Shown: piece by piece, positions 14,290 through 18,987 of the stretch | Numbering within the stretch: position 1 is the stretch's first letter | How the letters are laid out: the number at the start of each line of letters is the position of its first letter | Assembly: GCA_965369325.1 (NCBI GenBank) | Contig: CBDUQI010000108.1 | Location: forward strand, 1 to 18,987 | Source of the DNA: CBDUQI01 sp965369325 | Lineage (GTDB): Bacteria; Pseudomonadota; Gammaproteobacteria; Steroidobacterales; JBCBZW01 | Direction: 5' to 3' | DNA length: 18,987 nucleotides | Notes under the pieces: generated by a model | Seen by the model: the letters and a program-made list of their open reading frames with translations, nothing else | What the model was told of the DNA's origin: nothing | Database searches by the model: none | Translations under genes and position numbers: made by a program

Positions 14290-15162
14290 ATGACAGCCCC
14301 GATGCACTATTACCTTGGATGCCCGCTTTGGGGGCAAAGCGATTGGGTCGGGGAATTTTACAGCAGCACGGCCAAGGCAGGCGATTACCTTCGTCAATAC
14401 TCCAGCGTTTTCAACACGGTAGAGGGAAATACCACGTTCTACGCAGCGCCTGCGCCGCGCACCGTACAGCGTTGGGCCGAGCAAACGCCCGAGCACTTTC
14501 GGTTCTGCTTTAAATTGCCGCAGCGCGTCACTCATGACGCGCGGTTGCGGGGCCGTCGTAGTGAGCTGATCGAATTCGTCGATCTGCTGCGCCCGCTGGG
14601 CCCGCGGGTGGGGCCGTTGCTTATCCAACTCCCCGCAGACTTCGGTCCCCGCGATATGTCCACGTTGGCGGACTTCCTGCTGGGTTTGCCGGGAGATTTC
14701 TCGTTCGCGCTCGAACTACGGCACAAAGCGTTCTTTGAAGTCGGTGCGCGCGGGCGATTGGAAGCCTTGCTACGCGATGCTCGGGTGGACAACGTGATGC
14801 TGGACTCGCGCCCGATGCGCAGTGGCGATATGCGTCATCCCGAGGTGATGGCAGCAGCGCATCGCAAGCCCGATCTTCCGGTGTGTGCCTCGGTGACCGC
14901 GCAGCGTCCTTTTGCGCGGTTGATCTTCCATCCGTCAATGCACGTGAATGAGGATTGGCTGGCGCAATGGGCGGTGCGTGTGGCGCAGTGGCTGGCGCAG
15001 GGGCATACCCCTTTTGTCTTTATCCACTGTCCTAATAATTTTCACAGCCCGCGTATTGCAATGGCGTTCCATCAGCAACTGGCCCGACATGTGCCGCTGG
15101 CTGCGCTGGCCGACTCACCGGCGGTGCTTGAAGGGGCGCAATCGCAAATTGAGCTTTTCTAG
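14290..15162 (+). CDS. DUF72 (YecE-like) protein
   Basis: 290-residue DUF72 protein with a TIM-barrel-like fold. Typical parts: YYLGCPLWGQSDWVGEFY at the N-terminus, YSSVFNTVEGNTTFYAAP, RWAEQTPEHFRFCFKLPQRVTH, LGPLLIQLP-type strand VGPLLIQLPADFGP, FALELRHKAFF, then VMLDSRP and FVFIHCPNNFHSP. Family members are widespread but have no settled biochemical role; conserved acidic and aromatic residues suggest an enzyme. The ATG at 14290 has GAGGAA upstream. It diverges from the retropepsin gene and is monocistronic, with 183 bases before the next start. Confidence 0.9.
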   Translation: MTAPMHYYLGCPLWGQSDWVGEFYSSTAKAGDYLRQYSSVFNTVEGNTTFYAAPAPRTVQRWAEQTPEHFRFCFKLPQRVTHDARLRGRRSELIEFVDLLRPLGPRVGPLLIQLPADFGPRDMSTLADFLLGLPGDFSFALELRHKAFFEVGARGRLEALLRDARVDNVMLDSRPMRSGDMRHPEVMAAAHRKPDLPVCASVTAQRPFARLIFHPSMHVNEDWLAQWAVRVAQWLAQGHTPFVFIHCPNNFHSPRIAMAFHQQLARHVPLAALADSPAVLEGAQSQIELF

Positions 15163-15236
15163 AAGGTGACATTGCGAGCCAGTGTGTAGTGCAACAAAAC
15201 GCGTCTTCATGTCATAAGGGTAAGAGGTGTGACCAA

Positions 15237-15265
15237 TTGACACATTTTTGCCGCGAGAGTGTTAA
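15237..15265 (+). promoter_or_regulatory. Candidate sigma70 promoter for the 98-residue orphan
   Basis: A consensus -35 TTGACA (15237-15242) is followed after 17 bases by TGTTAA (15260-15265), which matches the -10 at three of six positions. Transcription would begin near 15272, giving a leader of about 75 bases before the ATG at 15346. Confidence 0.45.
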
Positions 15266-15345
15266 CTAGGTCCATGCGCAAATTAGGTTGAGTCCGTAGG
15301 GTAAATAGCACAACGGGTTTGCGGCGTTTTGGAGGCACGATAACG

Positions 15346-15642
15346 ATGAGCTTAGTGAAGAATCCAGGAATGATCAGCGTACGCGAACGGCGACTTAAGG
15401 AAAGGCGACGCGTTAACTTCCTGCTGGACGATGACGGGTTCAGTCGCGCCAGCCGCGTTTCCGGCGAAAAGGACCTTTGGTCATGTGCACGCCGAGGCAG
15501 CATGCAGTCGGACCGTTGGGATGCCTTCGAGCGGTGGCAGGAAGAGGCTAAAGAGGCCCAGGCGAAAGTGGTCGACGGCGTCCGCCGCCTGCCCAGAAAA
15601 CTCTCTCTCAAAGCAATATTCAAAGCAAAAAATTCAAGTTGA
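15346..15642 (+). CDS. Hypothetical 98-residue basic protein
   Basis: I do not recognise this protein. The ATG at 15346 has GGAGG ten bases upstream (15331-15335), and a promoter candidate lies about 80 bases upstream of the ATG. The N-terminal part is strongly basic (RERRLKERRRVNF), followed by an acidic patch (LLDDDGFSRA), a central GEKDLWSCARRGSM, a predicted helix (DRWDAFERWQEEAKEAQAKVVDGV), and a basic tail (RRLPRKLSLKAIFKAK). There is no signal peptide or membrane segment, so it is probably cytoplasmic; the charge pattern would suit nucleic acid or protein binding, but that is a guess. The frame is open upstream to 15319 without a better start. Confidence 0.5.
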   Translation: MSLVKNPGMISVRERRLKERRRVNFLLDDDGFSRASRVSGEKDLWSCARRGSMQSDRWDAFERWQEEAKEAQAKVVDGVRRLPRKLSLKAIFKAKNSS

Positions 15643-15658
15643 AGTACTGACCTCCCAA

Positions 15659-15701
15659 CCGGTACTTTTTCGTGCCGGATCTACCCCCCCAGATCCGGCA
15701 C
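15659..15701. repeat. Perfect 11-bp inverted repeat with a competing upstream arm
   Basis: GTGCCGGATCT (15672-15682) and AGATCCGGCAC (15691-15701) are perfect inverted repeats around an eight-base loop of A and seven C. The left arm can alternatively pair, with one G-U, with CCGGTAC (15659-15665) across a TTTTTC loop. It starts 16 bases after the orphan gene's stop. No T-run follows on either strand, so it is not a standard intrinsic terminator. Confidence 0.6.
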
Positions 15702-15732
15702 ACTCTTACCTCCCACATAGCGCTATACTCTC

Positions 15733-15756
15733 CCGGTCGTCCACTGATGCGACCGG
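15733..15756. repeat. 7-bp inverted repeat upstream of the dockerin-like gene
   Basis: CCGGTCG (15733-15739) and CGACCGG (15750-15756) flank a ten-base loop. This could be a hairpin in the leader of the downstream gene or a protein-binding palindrome. Confidence 0.4.
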
Positions 15757-15836
15757 CAGCGGTTACCGTTCGTGCAACTGACGCATATACAAAAAGACGA
15801 TCACCTTGGCGCTTGGCGTACGGGGTTGGCCGTGGT

Positions 15837-15860
15837 GGGTGGTAGGCACGCTCGCCACCC
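15837..15860. repeat. 6-bp inverted repeat just upstream of the dockerin-like gene
   Basis: GGGTGG (15837-15842) pairs with CCACCC (15855-15860), ending 45 bases before the start codon. It is short and could be chance in GC-rich sequence. Confidence 0.3.
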
Positions 15861-15905
15861 GTGACCTGGGCGATCAGCACAAAAGCTAAATGGGAAACAC
15901 ACATC

Positions 15906-16691
15906 ATGAAGTTACGTAATTGGTTCGTTGGCGCTGTCACTGGCGCCAGCCTGTGTATGTTTGCAGCGCAGCATGCAAGCGCGAATACCTGGGATTTTGA
16001 CGGCGTTGTTGAAGAGTGCAATGCGCTGGCGTGCCCATTGGCAGACATCGCGATTGGCGATCCTTTCACGGGGTTCCTGCAGGCTGACAATGCCGTCTCC
16101 GGCCCGAACAGCACTTTCGATGAGACTGGCATCATCGATTACTCACTGGTGGTGCAGGACGTGGCCATCGGTGCGGCGGATAGCGATATTGTCTCGGCCA
16201 GCGTTAGCACCGACGGCGCAGGCGAGATCAGTAGCGGATCCGTATCGTTCTTTGGCGTGTTTGACGCCGGTTTGTTGGGAGACGTGAACATCACCATGAC
16301 CATCGACCTGACGAACAGCACCTGGGTGGCGGAGACCGATTTCTTAGGTTTGGGCGAGGTGGCGTCAGGTTCACTCACGCTGGCTCTGGAACCCGACGGT
16401 GACGATGTTCCGAGTACGGTCGACAATTGCCTCGCAGATTTTAATCCGGATCAGCGCGATACAGATGCCGATGGTTACGGTAACGGCTGCGATGCGGATC
16501 TAGACAACGACTGCACCGTGAACTTTAGCGATCTGGGTATCATGAAAGCCGCTTTCTTTGCCTCAGGTGATCTGGATACCGATCTGGACGGCGATATGCA
16601 AACCAACTTTAATGATCTGAGCATCATGAAGGCCAAGTTCTTTGGCGAGCCAGGGCCTAGCGCGCTGACCAATATCTGCGACGCGCCTTAA
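15906..16691 (+). CDS. Secreted thrombospondin-3/dockerin-like calcium-binding protein
   Basis: 261 residues. The start ATG at 15906 gives a good signal peptide (MKLRNW, hydrophobic core, cleavage near ASAN) and has GGGAA upstream; the frame is open back to a GTG at 15861 with no signal logic. Residues ~28-160 form a beta-rich domain (WDFDGVVEECN, SLVVQDVAIGAADS, GSVSFFGVFDAGLLGDV) like those in proteins with PEP-CTERM anchors, but no anchor follows. Next come a thrombospondin-3-like Ca loop (DGDDVPSTVDNCLADFNPDQ, DTDADGYGNGCD) and two dockerin-like EF-hand/helix units: DLDNDCTVNFSDLGIMKAAFF (198-218, split here) and DLDGDMQTNFNDLSIMKAKFF. Dockerins pair with cohesins in cellulosomes; here a binding or stability role outside the cell is inferred. 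Confidence 0.85.
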   Translation: MKLRNWFVGAVTGASLCMFAAQHASANTWDFDGVVEECNALACPLADIAIGDPFTGFLQADNAVSGPNSTFDETGIIDYSLVVQDVAIGAADSDIVSASVSTDGAGEISSGSVSFFGVFDAGLLGDVNITMTIDLTNSTWVAETDFLGLGEVASGSLTLALEPDGDDVPSTVDNCLADFNPDQRDTDADGYGNGCDADLDNDCTVNFSDLGIMKAAFFASGDLDTDLDGDMQTNFNDLSIMKAKFFGEPGPSALTNICDAP

Positions 16692-16702
16692 CCACAGAAA
16701 CG

Positions 16703-16735
16703 CTGGCGCACATCGTCTTGGACGGTGTGCGCCAG
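16703..16735. terminator. 15-bp hairpin between convergent genes
   Basis: CTGGCGCACATCGTC (16703-16717) pairs with GACGGTGTGCGCCAG (16721-16735), one G-U and a three-base loop. It lies 11 bases after the stop of the dockerin-like gene and 30 bases before the stop codon of the convergent M23 gene, the right place for a bidirectional terminator. A T-run is missing on both strands, so it may act as an RNA end-protecting structure. Confidence 0.6.
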
Positions 16736-16765
16736 TACCTCCGCCAACCGAGCACCGCGCGTTGC

Positions 16766-17707
16766 TTACCTATATGCAACCGGCGAGTCACCCAGCTTCG
16801 GTTGCACTGCACGTCCATCCAAACCCGAGAACGAAAACTGTAGCGACGACATTTGCATACCGGTGTTCTTCATCACCGCGAAGTGCAAGTGCGGTCCCGA
16901 ACTGAATCCGGTGTTACCAGCATCGGCAATGTACTGCCCGGTCTGCACTTCATCACCCGGGCTCACTCGCACTGATGCACGATCCAGATGTGCGTACACC
17001 GCAAAGGTGCCATCGTCGTGCAGGATGCGGATGATATTGGCGCGCGGCCCGTCCCGCTCGCGGTCAGTGCCGCCGGCGTAGTTCGCGTAAGCCGTTTCGA
17101 CAACCAGGCCAGCGCGCGCCGCAAAGATGCCGGTACCGACTGGCATGCCAATATCAATCGCGTAGAAACTGGAGGGGTCCAGGTGCGTGAGGCGATCGTT
17201 AAAGCCCTGAGTAATCTGATGAGATGAGGATAAGGCGTAGGGCAACCGGTACGGGCGTGGCGGACGGTGCTGCGCCTGTGGGTCGCCTGGCAGATATCGG
17301 GTCTGGAAATTAATGGTCATGTCCCGGGCGAGATCGGCTTTGGGCACCACGATATCGCCTGTCGCGCCGGCCTCAAGCACCATCTGCTGAACTGCCTCGA
17401 CCTCACGGACGACATTGCTCAGCTGAGTGAACTCCAGCATGACTTCCACCGGGCACAGGTAGGTGTTTTGCAAACGCAACACCATCCGATCAGCTTCGGC
17501 GATACGTCGAATACTCACCGTCGGCTGCGCCCTCGGGGCCTCGCGTTGCTCGCGCTTTACCTGCGCAGCGTCGGCGGGCGGGCGATCAGTAAAATGCCAG
17601 TTGCCTTGCGCATCCTGATAACGGTAAAGATCTGCAGCGGCACCGGGCAGCGCGGCCAACAGACCGAGCAGGGCGGGTAAACTGCGCTGTGCAAAGGTCT
17701 TTCCCAT
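16766..17707 (-). CDS. DUF4124-M23 family metallopeptidase (LytM-like)
   Basis: 313 residues from ATG 17707, which has GGGGG four bases upstream; the frame extends to 17893 but that part has no sensible start. A signal peptide (~7-25, cleavage near GAAA-DLYR) is followed by a DUF4124 module (DLYRYQDAQGNWHFTDRPPAD, 26-46), a middle beta-rich region (~65-140), and a peptidase M23 domain (~155-285). Zinc-ligand candidates are His175 and Asp185 (HLDPSSFYAID) and His275 in GPHLHF, with His240 (YAHLD) and His273 also in the active site. All catalytic residues appear present, so an active peptidoglycan endopeptidase is likely. It is convergent with the dockerin-like gene and divergent from the acyl-CoA dehydrogenase gene. 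Confidence 0.9.
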   Translation of the reverse strand: MGKTFAQRSLPALLGLLAALPGAAADLYRYQDAQGNWHFTDRPPADAAQVKREQREAPRAQPTVSIRRIAEADRMVLRLQNTYLCPVEVMLEFTQLSNVVREVEAVQQMVLEAGATGDIVVPKADLARDMTINFQTRYLPGDPQAQHRPPRPYRLPYALSSSHQITQGFNDRLTHLDPSSFYAIDIGMPVGTGIFAARAGLVVETAYANYAGGTDRERDGPRANIIRILHDDGTFAVYAHLDRASVRVSPGDEVQTGQYIADAGNTGFSSGPHLHFAVMKNTGMQMSSLQFSFSGLDGRAVQPKLGDSPVAYR

Positions 17708-17955
17708 GATCCCCCAGAGGCTATCAACGTCAAGCGGATAAACAAGCCTCCAGGATACCGCCGCCCGGACGAATTGGCGACCGAACCGGGTCCGTATTCG
17801 CTGTCGCGGCGGGGCACAATCCGTCCCGTGTGGGCTTGCCGGGATCAGCCGCTGGGGACTTTGGCCCATTTGCGTGTCGTCCGCCGCCCGCATTTGTGCA
17901 GGGCAGCGCGGTACACTCGCGCAGGGCAGCCCCGAAGACGCGTTGAGGACACAAC
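17708..17955. other. Divergent spacer between the M23 and acyl-CoA dehydrogenase genes
   Basis: This 248-base spacer should carry both promoters. It contains a 10-bp direct repeat, GCAGGGCAGC at 17895-17904 and 17918-17927, with the second copy 23 bases after the first, and a TACACT (17909-17914) that could be a -10 element for the dehydrogenase gene without a good -35. GAGG at 17945-17948 serves as its ribosome-binding site. Confidence 0.4.
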
Positions 17956-18987
17956 ATGAAGTTCACTCCCGAACACCAGCAACTCAGAGAAACGGTCAAC
18001 CGTTTTGTGCGCGAGCGCATCAATCCGTTTGTGGATGAGTGGGAGGCCGCCGGGCGCTTTCCTGCGCATGATCTGTTCAAGGAACTGGGCGATCTGGGGC
18101 TACTGGGCATTTGCAAACCCGAAGTGTTTGGTGGACTCGGACTGGATTACAGTTACAACATGGTCGCGACGGAGGAGCTTGGGACCGTGGCATGTGGCGG
18201 CGTGCCCATGGCCATCGGCGTACAAACGGATATGGCAACACCCGCGCTGGCACTGCATGGCAGTGATGAGTTGCGTGAGCAGTTCCTGAGGCCTGCCATT
18301 GCCGGCGAGATGGTGGCATGCGTTGGTATCAGCGAGCCGGGCGCGGGATCAGATGTCGCGGCAACTAAAACCCGTGCGGTGAGCGACGGTGAGGACTACC
18401 GCATCAACGGCACCAAGATGTGGATTACCAACTCTCTGCAGGCCGATTGGATGTGCTTGCTGGCCAACACCAGCGACGATCACCCACATGCCAACAAGTC
18501 TCTGATTATCGTACCCATGGACACCCCCGGCATTACCCGTTCGCAACCGCTAGATAAGCTCGGGATGCGTTCCTCAGACACTGCGCAGATATTTTTCGAT
18601 GACGTCCGCGTACCAAAGCGGTTTCGTATCGGTCAGGAAGGCGCAGGTTTTATGTTGCAGATGCGCCAGTTTCAGGAGGAGCGCCTGTGGAGCGCGGCCA
18701 ATGGCGTTAAAGGGCTGGATCAGGTTATCAATCGCACCATTGAGTACTGCCGCGAGCGCCACACGTTCGCCCGCCCACTGATCGCCAACCAGTCTGTGCA
18801 CTTTCGCTTGGCTGAGCTTAAGACCGAGGTGGAGCTACTGCGCGCGCTTACCTATCAGGCTTGTGAGCAGTACGTCGACGGTGAGGATGTGACCATGCTC
18901 GCCTCGATGGCGAAACTGAAGATGGGGCGGCTGAGCCGTGAGGTTACCGACGCCTGCCTGCAATACTGGGGTGGGATGGGGTATATG
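17956..18987 (+). CDS. Acyl-CoA dehydrogenase, AtuD-like, 3' end missing
   Basis: 344 residues are visible before the right edge of the window; the family is ~380-390 long, so about the last 40 are missing. FAD-dependent acyl-CoA dehydrogenase oxidising an acyl-CoA at the alpha-beta bond and passing electrons to ETF. N-terminal helices (MKFTPEHQQLRETVNRFV, GLLGICKPEVFGGLGLDYS) lead to the middle beta domain with the FAD/substrate signature VGISEPGAGSDVA and KMWITN, then LDKLGMRSSDTAQIFFDDVRVP and the C-terminal helical domain (LQMRQFQEERLW, ERHTFARPL). The overall wording resembles citronellyl-CoA dehydrogenases (AtuD of acyclic terpene use) more than generic enzymes, but the substrate cannot be read from sequence alone. 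The ATG at 17956 has GAGG seven bases upstream. Confidence 0.93.
   Translation, partial: MKFTPEHQQLRETVNRFVRERINPFVDEWEAAGRFPAHDLFKELGDLGLLGICKPEVFGGLGLDYSYNMVATEELGTVACGGVPMAIGVQTDMATPALALHGSDELREQFLRPAIAGEMVACVGISEPGAGSDVAATKTRAVSDGEDYRINGTKMWITNSLQADWMCLLANTSDDHPHANKSLIIVPMDTPGITRSQPLDKLGMRSSDTAQIFFDDVRVPKRFRIGQEGAGFMLQMRQFQEERLWSAANGVKGLDQVINRTIEYCRERHTFARPLIANQSVHFRLAELKTEVELLRALTYQACEQYVDGEDVTMLASMAKLKMGRLSREVTDACLQYWGGMGYM

Noticed and set aside
15227..15243. TGTGACCAATTGACACA as a possible CRP/FNR-like site
   Set aside because: The half-sites are nine bases apart rather than eight and the inner bases are not symmetric, so it does not fit the usual 16-bp CRP pattern. It also overlaps the -35 candidate, so the TTGACA explains it better.
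1..18987. CRISPR arrays, tRNA/rRNA genes, transposons, integrases, toxin-antitoxin or defence genes
   Set aside because: No regularly spaced repeats, cloverleaf-like sequence, transposase or nuclease motifs were found; the genes present are housekeeping, envelope or metabolic.

Overview
This 18,987-base, GC-rich window looks like a chromosomal segment of a gammaproteobacterium, possibly marine or environmental. The case rests on the complete System I cytochrome c maturation operon in the order ccmABCDEFGHI, on IaaA-, YecE/DUF72- and M23/DUF4124-type proteins, and on a secreted dockerin/thrombospondin-3-type protein. I cannot assign a genus from sequence alone. I see no rRNA, tRNA, CRISPR array, insertion sequence, integrase or phage gene.

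Layout. Bases 1-298 hold the 3' end of a SYLF/YSC84-type lipid-binding protein gene, followed by a small two-helix membrane protein (368-664). Bases 704-7843 hold the ccm operon on the plus strand. CcmAB (ABC exporter) and CcmCD deliver haem to the periplasmic chaperone CcmE (His124). CcmG and CcmH keep the apocytochrome CXXCH cysteines reduced. CcmF with CcmH/CcmI ligates haem to the apocytochrome. Most junctions overlap by a few bases. The exceptions are a 133-base ccmB-ccmC gap with overlapping hairpins and a 72-base ccmC-ccmD gap with one hairpin.

Bases 7869-14207 hold five minus-strand genes, convergent with ccm. In transcription order they are a membrane-anchored protein with a degenerate HtrA/trypsin-like domain, a helical-repeat middle and a retropepsin-like domain; a secreted seven-motif FG-GAP/VCBS propeller protein; an exported (possibly lipoprotein) isoaspartyl peptidase/asparaginase; an anchored coiled-coil PDZ protein; and a small CBM48 (isoamylase early-set) protein. 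Four of the five carry export or anchor signals. Then follow, on plus, a DUF72 protein, a 98-residue orphan with a recognisable promoter candidate, a hairpin-rich 263-base spacer, and a secreted TSP3/dockerin-like protein. A 15-bp hairpin separates that last gene from a convergent DUF4124-M23 endopeptidase gene. Divergent from the M23 gene is an acyl-CoA dehydrogenase (AtuD-like) that runs off the right edge.

The window is mostly ordinary housekeeping and envelope genes. The points most worth a second look are the ccmA start (no ATG/GTG/TTG; an ATC sits exactly where the start should be), the pseudo-protease/retropepsin fusion, the alternative RNA hairpins inside the ccm operon, and the structured spacer upstream of the dockerin-like gene. 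I did not find a convincing new defence or mobile system.
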